A DNA stretch of 64,000 nucleotides from Mytilus trossulus (lineage: Eukaryota; Mollusca; Bivalvia; Mytilida; Mytilidae). The notes beneath the pieces are model-generated. The model searched no databases. It saw only the letters and a program-made list of their open reading frames with translations, and was not told where the DNA came from. Positions 35,641 to 46,703 of the stretch are shown piece after piece. The position numbers were made by a program, and so were the translations under genes. Position 1 is the stretch's first letter, and every line of letters begins with the position of its first letter. The DNA lies in contig NC_086380.1 of NCBI RefSeq assembly GCF_036588685.1, positions 31,018,474 through 31,082,473 on the forward strand. Reading direction: 5' to 3'.

Positions 35641-38600
35641 ATAACCAAAACTATATACCGGAATTGAACATAGAGAAAAAAATATTGACCCGATGAAAAC
35701 AAAACAAAATATAGCAATAGAAGAGTATAAAAAAAATCAACACAATTTTTTCAACTTCTTGTAAGAAACCAAAAGGTCATTTTCAGGAACGGGGGAAGGA
35801 CACTACGACGGCGGGACAAGGTATGCTGTTTTCTTGTCCAAAATGAGTTTGAAATGTTTTAAACAAACTCTATAGTATAAACCAACAACTTAAAATATAA
35901 ATTTAATATCATACGCAACTATGTACCAAAAAAAATGCACTTTTTAAATGTTGTAACCTTGAAACGAGAAGTCAATTATATATTTTTTTCAAAATTCATC
36001 AAGGAAAAACATCAACTTTCACAAGATATCTTGAAGCGGAGAAGTCCGTCGATGAAAAATAGATGTGATATTTTCCTTCCACTTTAACAATCAGTATGTG
36101 ATTTTCGCTCCAGAAATTGAATATGTACATCAACTAAGGTGAAGATCGGTGAAAAAACACCAAGTTGGTCGTGTTCATAAGTGTGAAATGGACGGACGGA
36201 CAGTCTTGAAAGTAATTATTTTTTTACAAATTTGGAAAAATTTCATAAAACCTATTACACCAACGATCATTACTATCATGCGGCAAATATTTGGTGAAGA
36301 ATCACATAGTCATTAAATTGAAGGGATGCATACTGATTGCAGTATATTTTTTTTATCAATTCAACATGAAATTTCTTCTAAATACATACAAAATAAGAAG
36401 ATTATATGATAGATATATATATATTTATATATTTATTTATTTGGTTAATATATATTCTGATGCTATATATAGTTAACTCAGTTTATAACCGCCAATCCAA
36501 TATGTTACGCTATGAGAAGCGGGATGTTTTTTTGTCTTTGAGACGACCCATCCATTTTACCTGTAAACTGTAGGTGTCATTAGTCGGTGTCGAGAGATAT
36601 TGAAAAGGTTTAATAGTGAGTATGCTAACTTTACTTTTGACATTTCTTATTTTAGCCAATCGTAAAATCTTGTAATTGTGCAAAGCGGCTGGTTTTGGTA
36701 GAGCGTGAAATTGTTACAAAATCATATTCAAAGTAATTTGAAATACAGATATGGTGTTATAATTATTCACAGACTCGTTATCCCGATCATTAAATTCATA
36801 AAGGAATGACTCTACCCTAGGTTTATCGAATCGTATTGTTTGTGATATAAAAAAGTATTTAAACAATTTCTAATCAAGCAGATGAAACTTTTATTAGGAC
36901 GCAGGTATAATAATACACAACAAAGTATTATAAAATATTCCAACATTGTTTTATTTTGATTCTAACGTATTGTGATCAAAGGGATCAAAGTGAGTTTGAA
37001 AAGATAACTTGGACCAAATGCAGTTGAAAAATCAAAAATAAAATGAAAAAATCGGGAAAATTTCCCGAAATTTTCATTCTATTAATGAACTCAAAATCGT
37101 TGATTTTTTTTCGAACTAGAGTGTAACTGTTTGTATTTTATCTTGAACTATAAAACGTCGTGAACATATATTTTGCTTCACTTCTATTTAGGTGAATATC
37201 AAACTGAAATAGCAAGAAAGCCATATCCCTTCTAGAAGTCGTTAGTTTTTAATCATAGAATGATGATGTCACATGATTTGCAGTTGCGTCATTAATATAT
37301 ATAATTTTTTTTTCTGTTCTTTTTAGCTCCTAGAACTTACAACGGAATAAGTACTGGCACATTAATCCTTACTGTTAATAAAGGAACCGCAAAAATGTTG
37401 TGTTTTATGATAAAGACAGAAAAGATGAAAACTTCTACGCACATAGTGAGAATATCCCTTTTCCCAAAGTCTCTCACGACAATGAAAGTAATTTAATTGG
37501 AAAACTGAGAGTTTAAAGAACGTGTCGTAGTTGAAAATTGTGAACGTGTGTTTCAAGAAGGTCTAGGGCAATGATTGTAGCATGCATAAACCTTCTGACA
37601 AAATGGGCAATGGTCTTCCAAATGACAAAAATAATGTTTTTACTCTGAATTATATTCATCCAAGAGTCCTGCAAATGAATCAAACACATCCATAAAATTT
37701 CAAATTTCAAATTTCAAATTTTCCACAGCATATCAGTTTTTGTCATTCGTAGAGTTTGCTCTTCAGGGTTTTGAATATATCAAGTCTTTTGATATTACTT
37801 TTTTGATTATATTCCTATTCATGGCCTTTGGTGTTTTTTTGCTCTTTGTTTAGTTTGTTGTCCCTTTGAAATATTCCCAAATTTTTATGTTGAATTGTAT
37901 TGATGTTTATGATCTAGTTGTGTTTGCTTGTTTCAAAACCCCCTCAATTCAAGAGTTTCATTATCTCTAATTTCTGATACAACAGTCATATAGCAGTACA
38001 CAAAATTGACACACTTGATGACTAAGGCTTTTCTCAAAAGGTTTCTATAGTTTATCTTGTGCAGAACGTTACAACGCTTTTAAAAGTGTATAGGAGAAGG
38101 ATAGCGTCTCCAAATCTGTTTAACCCCTCCATATTTTGTATGTGTAGTCCAAATTCATGAGCCTTTTTTAGTTGGTTTTAATGTTGTGTAACATAATTGT
38201 ATTTCGTTCATGATTTTGTACCTAAATTGGGACGTTCGTTTTCTCGTTCTATCACTTGGTCCATGTTTCATTGTGAATCATGTCAAATCTTTTTTTTAAT
38301 ACAAACCGAGATATACACGAAAATACCAGATGCAAAGTACACAACACAACGCTTAAAGCGGAACCTTGGACAATATGCACTCCCATGTAAAAAACAACAA
38401 CAAAAGTAAAAATAAAACTTCCGAACTCCGCAGAAAATTGAAACCGGAAAGTCCTCTTTCAAATGGGAGAGAAACAAAGCCATGCTTTCCTATAACTTTC
38501 AAGTCAGTGATGTGTACTCATACTCGAAAATCAACCAATAATTAAGAATTGTTGGATTTCATGTTTCGAGCATGATTTTTGTGCTTCAAACACTTAGCGA

Positions 38601-40009
38601 TGTGTTATGATTTCAACCACAGGTGCTCCGAACAATGAAATGCGGCAAGTTTTACTTGCGACATGTATTATATGAGCCATTCATTAAACCTTGCAACTTA
38701 TACATGCTCAACGTTTAATAAGTTCATAGTCATTGCTGAGGTAGTCTGGTTCTTTTAATGTCAATGTACTCGAGATGGCGGTCATAAAATCTATGTAGTT
38801 ATGACTCTACCATAGGGTTGATATATTATATTTGATGTGAAGGCATCGGACACAAGTACTAGCCAAGCAGACCAAACTTACATCAGAACGCAGGTATGTT
38901 CACACTTAAGAAAAGTTAAAAAAAATATGAAAAAGTAAATTTGGTTTCGTTTTGATTCTAACGTATGGCGTTGAAAACATAAGTGTGAAGAAATTATTAT
39001 TAATTTTGAATTTTAGTACAATAACTCGGAAATGATATAATGGTTTAAAGATTTCACTGGCAAGTCCTATAAATGATGAGTAAAGAACTTAAAATAGAAG
39101 TTGTTGATCGTAAGCTAAGTAACTTTAGAATGTGTTGCCGAAGGCTTCCGGAAATATGACATTAAATTACAATTTACACAGAGCACGTAAAGCTTAATGT
39201 GACAAATATGTGGACATGTGTTATATGTATCAGATGAAAGAAAATGGGTAGGAAAGGAACACCTGATCAATTAGAATTAGAACAGACATAATTGGTCAGC
39301 TAGTCGTATTGAGAGTAAGTTTTTCCCCAAAAAAAAGTTGTGATACGTAAACTTTATAACCATATTAAGAGTTTTTTTCTAATCTTTTTTTTATCTTTTG
39401 TCTAAGGTTTGCGTGAGGGAAGCTTTTACCATTGTTATCTAAAATCTCAGTCACCACCAACCTCTCTACAAAAATTTTACAGAATAATATTTAGGTTTTA
39501 TTGAATAACTTATTTGATAAGAATAGAAGACAAAATATGCAGAGAACTGATACATTAAACATTTGTTAAGGTAAACATATGTGTACAAAGTAATCATTGA
39601 CTTAATGAAACCGCCACAATCTACAAACTTCTACCAGGAACACTATCATGTTACTGGAACACTGATGTAATAAACTACTGATGCTAAGAAAATAAGATTA
39701 CATATTGTGTTTTCTCACATTGAGCCTTTGTGGGGAAAAATGAGACTTTATTATATTATAAAACTGTAATATCAGTTTCACCTAAAATTTACTACGTTAT
39801 ACATTATGTTACAACTTGGATGTGATAAAACACCTAAGTGGTTTCTTTACGATATTTGCTTCTACTTTTGGTAAAATGAAGCATAAAATATTTAAACTCA
39901 AAGATTAATGTTCTTTTACCTAATCGTTGATATTTACTATCATGAGTTTAAACTGAAAATACTTAAATTATGTGCAAATCTTGGTCTTAATGATTTAGGT
40001 TATACCAAC

Positions 40010-40135
40010 TTTTACAGATATTAAATGTCTCATCTGACCAGTCATGACAATCCCGTCTTCCATCACAAAGATGAATATATGAAAAACATTGTAACTCATC
40101 AGCACATTTTATATCAGGGCTAACACATGTTTTAT
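40010..40135 (-). CDS. Copy C D4-type LDLa exon
   Basis: This 126-nt exon starts N-K-T-C-V-S-P-D. Six cysteines are present, with LCDGRRDCHDWSDE. The donor is A|GTTGGT with the same in-phase competing T|GTAAAA six bases upstream. A TTAA-flanked MITE (40185-40465) lies 50 bases upstream of the acceptor. Confidence 0.75.
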
Positions 40136-40184
40136 CTGAAAATAAAAAGGAAGAAACATCGGAAATCTTTATATTTTAAGTCAA

Positions 40185-40465
40185 TTAAGGTGGTAGCCAA
40201 CACTTTCACTAAAATTATTTTGGCTCGTTTAATTTTCTTAAAATTTTGTCAAAGTATTTACTTTGACCCTTTAACAAAACTATAAAAATTTCAACAATTT
40301 TGAACCAACCGTTTTGTCAGAAAAATTACACTGGTTATATAGCAGTTTGACAAACACCAATTTTGATCATTGATAAGCTTTATATTCCTTTTCCAATACA
40401 ACGTCATTAAAACGTTTAACTAACTTTACAGAGTTATCTCCCTGTAGTGTTAGGTACCACCTTAA
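40185..40465. mobile_element. TTAA-flanked MITE in copy C
   Basis: The 281-bp element reads TTAAGGTGGTA on the left and TACCACCTTAA on the right, with ACACT/AGTGT continuing the inverted ends. TTAA duplication suggests a piggyBac- or Kolobok-mobilised element. Confidence 0.78.
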
Positions 40466-41405
40466 GAAAATACATTTGTTGTTTGTAAAATGTTGCATAT
40501 GATGAAGCGACTCTTATTTTTTCATCTTTAAAATCAAACGCACATGTATGATCATGTAATAAAGTAGCAAAGCTAAAACTATATTGACTTTTTGTATGAG
40601 GCTAAGACAGTTGCTGAGAGCGCAGTTAAGCGAGACTGTCAACAACATCCTGTCCAATACAAACGTAGATATTTGTCTAAAATTGATAGAATAGTGGTTA
40701 TCATTTCAGCTTATCTTGGTTATATTCAAATCAGATTATTCCAATTTTCAAAACCCCTCCCCGACAAGCCCAATTGTTTAGCAAAAATTGACTTGACATG
40801 TCGAGACGAAAGTTACAATAAAAACAACCGTGTTTCCAATTTAGTAGACAACAAACGCAATATGAATAGTACCTTGTAGTTAACCTAGGAATAGTTCGCG
40901 TGTTGGCAGAAGTTTTCAAATCTATATTATTTAATAAAGATTTACATTTTTTTTTCGATAACAGAAACGTAATACATGATGTGAAGCCATAATGCATTTA
41001 ATAAAAATTACTAGTGGAATATATGATTGGAAGGAATGATGTCGAAATCTACGACACAGAATATTTTTTTTTATTCTTCACTTGAGAGGAGCTTAATATT
41101 GGTCCATATTCAATACTTATTGGGATTGTTCAAAACTGCATTAAACAAAATTCATCAAATACGTAGTTAATTCGTACCGTCCTAAGGAATTTCAAGCTAC
41201 TTTTGTAAGTAAACAGAGAGAACATATTTGTTTTGAATGATCAAACTCCTACACTTTTCTTTTTTACTTTTACTTCGACAACAAACAATGTTCGATTAAG
41301 CCAAATATGCTGAATATTTTTTTCAATTTTGGTTTACTTTTATACTTCTTTATATTTGATGATGTCTGACTAAATTATCTAATCAACATGTGTTCAATAT
41401 CTTAC

Positions 41406-41531
41406 TTCCACACATATCCTCTTGTTCGTCAGATCTATCATGACAATGCATTTTACCATCACATTGTTCCCCATCGAATATACATTGAATCTGATCAGCA
41501 CAATGCAACTGCCAACTTGAACATAGAAGCC
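41406..41531 (-). CDS. Copy C D3-type LDLa exon
   Basis: This 126-nt exon starts G-L-L-C-S-S-W-Q. It resembles the copy D equivalent but is one codon shorter in the loop (CDGKMHC). Gly replaces Trp before E-Q-C, and Arg replaces Gly in the acidic motif. The acceptor is AACAG and the donor A|GTAAGA, both intact. Confidence 0.75.
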
Positions 41532-42499
41532 CTGTTTAAAAACCAATTATGTCAGTTTCTTGCTTAAGTCGGTGTGATAAATATTGTATGACAAGGATAC
41601 TTTTAAAACTAAAGTAGAGAACGTTTATTCAATGGTCAAGTTATGCTATGGTATCTATAAAAAAAAAAAAAGGTTAAGTGTTTAATACAAATAGCCGCTA
41701 GGATTCATGCAAGCTTGTTGATAAAAAAAATTGTAATAAAAAAAAATCTGTTTTGGAATTTGAAATTTGTTCATATATTAGAAAATTATATTGAAAAAAA
41801 CATAATATTTTTTTTTAGTTTTAAGCAGTTTGGTTTATTTAAGGCTTTGCATCCTCAACAAAAATGTATTACATGTTGTTTACAATGTCGAAGTAAGGAA
41901 AATCCTGAAATCACTGCCGCTATTTTACTGAGGGTTGATGCTATCCAGCCTTTTGTTTTTAATGTTGTTGTGTGTATTGTTGTATGTATATTAACTCAAT
42001 ATAGATACCAGGAATATAATTTCATATTAAAAAAAAACTCATCAGTGACGCTCGAATTAAGTAATGTTAAACAGGACAAATAAAATACGAAGTTGAAAAG
42101 TACGAAATTTAAAGGTAATCTATTAATGTATGAGGTAGAACTGTCTCAAGTTTTCAAAACTTCAAAGTTTTGTAAACAGTGAAAGAATCATGTGTATAAG
42201 CCTTGGCATTGTCATTTTATTTTAGACCTATCAGTTGCATGCCCCTTTTGGTATCCGTTGCCTTGTTTCTTCAGTGTACATGTAAATGTTTCCAAAATTA
42301 AAATTTGATTTCCCTAATCTTTGAATGCATAAAGTAATAAAAAATTACTTTTCACTGTGAAAGTGTAATTTGTAAACATATTAAATATATTCGAAATATA
42401 AATTTAAAAAAAAAAACTGATGATTACACGCATATACAAAACAAATTATACAACAATTTTATTTAGAACATAATTGTTTATAGCGGATTTGGAAACAAG

Positions 42500-42805
42500 T
42501 TTTGCAACTTATATCAATCCTTTTCCACTTTGCGGGTACGAGTGCTGCCTTGTAATGGCATTATCCTGCCTTTTTTTTAAATCTACAAGGTGTCTTTTAC
42601 GTGCAAGAGCCATTGTTCTCTCTTAACACAGAGCAGCCATTTATCGCCCCCTTCCGACGGACTTTCTCAAGACCATACTCACAAATGGTGTCAAGTGAGA
42701 GCCGAAAAATCAGTCCCTGAAGTTCTGATTCCGGAACGGGAATCAAACAAGGAACCTTTGTGTTAAAGGTTCGATGCACTAACCACTACACAACGGCTCT
42801 CCTCA
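42500..42805 (-). mobile_element. tRNA-derived SINE in the copy C leader intron
   Basis: On the minus strand the element starts near GAGAGCCGTTGTGTAGTGG. It contains an A-box-like TAGTGGTTAGTGCATCG (about 42792-42775) and a B-box-like GTTTGATTCCC about 30 bases on, followed by a non-tRNA body. The copy D intron lacks it at the matching place (TTATACAACA then GTGCACAA), so it inserted after the copies diverged. The exact 3' end and target duplication are unclear. Confidence 0.7.
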
Positions 42806-42840
42806 TTAATGCATCAATGCACAAGATGTTAAACACATAC

Positions 42841-42960
42841 CTAAAAATAAACAGCAGCCTATGTAGCTCTACTTCTATTTGATAAGATATTTCTTCCTTA
42901 CAGAAGATCACACATCGCGATCGGCGATTATGTACCAAGATAAATAATCACAATAAATTG
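42841..42960 (-). promoter_or_regulatory. Copy C leader exon and conserved upstream motif
   Basis: The leader ends TTTTTAG|GTATGTG at 42841. The ATCAGA initiator of the other copies has diverged here. The upstream motif at 42921-42959 with AGATAAATAATCACAATAAA is retained. Confidence 0.4.
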
Positions 42961-44288
42961 ACATTTTGATTATCTATTGTCTCAAAATCATGTGATGTTT
43001 TCAAATGTCAATTACTTTAATGTCAATTATTCTAAGTTAAATTTAGATTATTGTATATTTTAAGGAGGAAAATTATTATTCATAAACTACTAATTATAAA
43101 CGTTATATCCAATGATTAATGGTAACATCGACAACGAATTTGAGAGATAGTTTAAGCGAAAAAAGAATATTATTGCCAATGAGATAAATCTCTAACAGGG
43201 ACTACATTGCATGAAATATACAACATTTATGTGGTTATATAATTCTGATGAAGAATTAATCAGCTAGCAATTTCTTTTTCATTCTACGAAATTAAATATA
43301 TATTCTTCTGTTTAACGCTCGTTTTCTGTCATTAGAAAGACGAATAAAACTACACAACCGTTATTACGGTAATGTATGTGCCGTGTTTCTTCTAGTACTA
43401 GTAAAGATTTGCACATACGATGACCTTTCTCAAGCTGATTTAAGATTAAATTTGTGTTAAAACTGAGTTTTCTGTGCGTATATCTGTGTGTTTATTTTTT
43501 TATACAGTGGCATAGAGGACTGTTGAAATTACAAAAAAAAACATGTTTTACCCCGCCGCGTAGTTGCCCTTGCCTAAAGAAATCTCTGTCTTTTTTTAAT
43601 CTAATATGTTTATATTTTAATTTTATATATTTAAAGAAGAGGGGGTATGATTAACATTGAGACAACTCTCCACAACAGACCAATTGACACAGAAATTATC
43701 AAATATTGATCATCGTTCGGCCTTCAACAATTAGCATGCCCCATACCGCATAGTCAGTTATAAAAGTCACCGTAATGACAAATGTAAAATAATTCAAACG
43801 AAATAAGACCCAAATCATGTACATAAATGAATAAAAACAAATTAAATATGTTACACAGAAAAAAACGACAACCACTGACATACAAGCTCTTGATTTGGGA
43901 CCGACACCTATACACAGAAATTGGCGTGTTAAACATGTTAGCGGGATACAAACCCGTCCCATAACCTAAAATAGTGGTTTATTATTTTGAACATACAAAT
44001 GTTGACATTATTTTTCCTTTTTGAAAGGATTAGCATTTGCCATTTATTTGCCTTTAAAAGGTGACTATGTGGTATGCATGTTATAGGAACTGCACTTTGT
44101 TTGAACCGTACGGGGGCCTATAATTGTAAATTTCAGTGTCAGGTTGTCTGTTTTGAAGTTTTATTTCATTGACAATCATCCCTCATTTTTTTTTATATAA
44201 AAACAAAGGCAAAAACGAAAGCACAAGAAATCAATTAAACACATCATAATACTATAACCCGAACCATGGACAATATGCACTTCCATAG

Positions 44289-46153
44289 TCCGGCGGCTAC
44301 AAGCATATTTCAGAGGAATTGAGCACATCCTGCTTCAAGCATGAAATTTTGCATAAACCTTTCTCAACCATTTTTCTTTTATGTCAGATAGGGAGACATT
44401 TGGAAAAATGTCTCACTTCCGGTAAAATCCAAAATAGCGTATTTCATGCTTAAATCAGCCCAATTTCGAACGCTAGTATTTGAAAAGGTGTTATTATCAT
44501 GATACTATCATAATATTTGGTACAAATCTTTGTTATGTACTACTTTTTGATAAATTATATATATAAGATGTTTTCACAAACACTACTTCCGGTAAAATCC
44601 AACATAACATAGCGGACATTGTACTAAAATAAGCTTATTTTGTAGAGAGGGTAATTGAAATATGTTTTAACGTATTGCTACTATCATTACATTGTGCAGG
44701 AAACTTTCGTTGGTGCTTATCATAGATACAATGTATAAGAAATTTGTCTTTTAAACCCCTACTTCCGGTTCTATTCAAAAATGGCGGACATATAAATATA
44801 TATTCAATAATTAAATATTCAACTTTTTTTCAAAATGTAAAGAAAATGATCCTTTTTGTGCTTAACATTAAACTTTTGGCTTTAAATATTCAAATAACCT
44901 AATCATATTCTGTTGTTGTTGTAAATGTTTAAATACAAAGTTGACACCTCTGGTAAAAAATGTGGCGTAAAAGAGTCCTCAATTTATTTCTTCGATGTAG
45001 AGTTTTGGATAGATAGATTAAAACAAAGTAAAAATACTGTTATACTCATTGAAAAACTTACTACTACATGGCCAAAGATACTGTTTATTCACCACCACAT
45101 GCACACGAAGCAGTGCACGAGCGACCCGATTTCCCTCTTTAACAGCGACCACGACAGTCTTTCTTGCATCAACAATGTACAAGCCCCTGACAAAATGATG
45201 AGTCCTCGGAAAGAGTTTTTTAAAAGGGATCCTCTTTGTCCCTTCGCCATCCATTAGCGCCTGGACTGGGTAGCATAAGAGCCAATCTAAAGCTCGTGCA
45301 CCTAATTACCTGCCATAGTATATTGCACGTTTTACAAGCTAGAAAGGACTAGACCAAGTTGAGTAAATAGCCTCAATTAGCCTTCCCTTTGTGCAAGTAG
45401 TTATTTTTCTGCTTCGTTAACCTTGTTAGCCCAACCTGATAAGTTTATGCGATCTTACAGTAAAATCCCGGTGATATAGGTTGATTAAATATCATTCTTC
45501 ATGTTCAAGTTACATCTGCAAATGCAATCAATGTCTCCCACGCAGTCTTTCAAGCCCCAAAAAACCGTATCACAACCGGCAAAGGCATTGATCACAACAA
45601 GTTTGTGTGATAACTTATTGCCTAGTACATTTGAAAGGCCATTGCTAGATATTAATCCACAGTTTTGTTACCTTCCCAAACAAAATTCATAGTTTGTCTT
45701 CCCCTATGTCACTGAAAAGCGAAACAGTTATGACAGCATCAACAGTAACGACTGTTAGAATAATGACTCGTTAAAATTCGTGTTTCACTGCATTAAACAT
45801 ATGTACCATGATTTAAGTGTCAGCCTCTTTATGTGAACTTGGTACTAAACTTGAAATACATCACGTGGTGGAGAACATTTGAACATCCTGAGTACTTTTA
45901 TCCAAAAGTAGTAAAAACTCTACAGTTCGTACCTAATATCATGATAGTAGCATGATTCAAACACCTTGTCACATACTAGCCTTTTATATCGGGCTGATTT
46001 AAGTATGAAGTCCGCCATTTTTTATTTTACCGTTAGTGCGACATTATTTTTAAATACCTCCCTATCTGAAATGAACAGCAATAGTTGAGGAAGGTCTATG
46101 CCAAATTTCATGCTTGCAGCAGGTTGTGCCAAATTTTTCACAAAGCCGCCGTA
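44289..46153. mobile_element. 1.87-kb DNA transposon with about 400-bp inverted ends
   Basis: The left end TCCGGCGGCTACAAGC and right end (inverse TACGGCGGCTTTGTG) match imperfectly over about 400 bases. Shared words include CTGCTTCAAGCATGAAATTT and CAGATAGGGAG. The interior encodes only fragments. It splits the intergenic block. No clear target duplication was found. Confidence 0.78.
45500..45692 (-). pseudogene. Fragment of a transposon-associated protein (GCDT motif)
   Basis: The minus strand encodes NKLSHKLVVINAFAGCDTVF. This resembles the HAxxGCDTxSxxxGxGK signature I recall from many uncharacterised, repeat-associated proteins of molluscs and cnidarians. The expected GxGK does not follow and the frame is short, so this copy is broken. 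The lower-coordinate minus frame at 45018-45254 is unidentified. Confidence 0.4.
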
Positions 46154-46569
46154 CTAATGTAGTAAAGCTATTCGTAAAACATTGCTACTTTGCAAAACCT
46201 CTTGTATGTGTAGTACACAATCGTAGTTGAAGTCATTTGAAATATAGATATGGTGCTATAAGTGTTAAAACAACCACGTGATGTCGATCATTACATTCAT
46301 TACAGTGATGATTCAAACCAACGATTGACAGTATTGGTCACAATTTCTAGCCAAGCAGATGAAACATACATGTACAGATATATTTAAAGACAAATAACAG
46401 TACACATAAATTTGTATAATGAAATATGTAAAACATGCTTATTACAGGTTATATCGAGTGGTGTTGAATATATAACTATTCTCTGATTTCAAAATTTGAT
46501 TAAATAAGGTTCTTTTTCATCAGAACTGTTATTGGATGGTTCTGTAAATGATGCTATTATGACATGACA

Positions 46570-46703
46570 TCAGTAGTTGTTACGGAAGCAAGGTTCTTTT
46601 TCATCAGAATTGTCTCCGCAATCATCCTTTCCGTCACAGAACTCAGTAATGTAAACACAGTTCCCATTATCGCAGTAACGCTGTCTGAATGCACATTCTT
46701 TGG
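46570..46703 (-). CDS. Copy D D5-type LDLa, terminal exon
   Basis: This 134-nt exon contains [27 protein letters not shown] sequence, the most conserved C-terminus of the family, and a TGA stop. The acceptor is TTACAG. A 25-base echo of its 3' part lies about 80 bases downstream (46506-46530). Confidence 0.9.

Larger units (their letters stand above)
34942..36609. mobile_element. DNA transposon with transposase C-terminus and preserved empty site
   Basis: It is 1668 bp. It starts ACCTTTTCAATATCTCTCGA and ends with the inverted form. Terminal similarity runs about 90 bp with small gaps. TTAATAG occurs on both sides (34935-34941, 36610-36616) and only once at the equivalent site in the sister unit (near 31750). 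That indicates a 7-base target duplication. It carries a transposase fragment and a nested family 1 repeat. Confidence 0.85.
33485..38440. repeat. 3.2-kb direct duplication, unit 2 (with transposon insertion)
   Basis: It has the same content as 30298-33484 plus the insertion at 34942-36609. From 38440 the block continues to about 38960, matching 17330-17690 near copy B. No gene is seen from 30070 to 40010. Confidence 0.85.
40010..42866 (-). pseudogene. Copy C: decayed LDLa gene with two domain exons
   Basis: What remains is a 5' leader exon (donor at 42841), a D3-type exon (41531-41406) and a D4-type exon (40135-40010). Both frames are open with six cysteines and correct splice sites. I find no signal-peptide exon between 41540 and 42830 and no D5 terminal exon downstream. 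The 3' flank near 39050-39110 still aligns with the 3' flanks of copies B and D up to the point where the exon should begin. A SINE sits in the leader intron. D3 has DRSDE and D4 has DWSDE, where the Gly of DGSDE is otherwise invariant here. These changes suggest relaxed constraint. It may still be transcribed and spliced to something outside what I recognise. Confidence 0.7.
43980..46420. repeat. Intergenic block between copies C and D (partial)
   Basis: Positions 43980-44288 align with 31360-31660, and 46155-46420 with 31800-31960 and 36700-36900. The long-TIR transposon at 44289-46153 lies between. No gene is seen from 42960 to 46569. Confidence 0.65.

Noticed and set aside
41715..42083. 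122-residue plus-strand frame in copy C
   Set aside because: Low-complexity Ile/Lys/Phe-rich translation of AT-rich DNA; no homologous frame in other copies.
42597..42779. 60-residue minus-strand frame
   Set aside because: It lies wholly within the SINE; its A- and B-box-like sequences explain the conservation.
45018..45254. 78-residue minus-strand frame inside the long-TIR element
   Set aside because: It may be part of the element's old protein, but I recognise no motif and did not assign a function.
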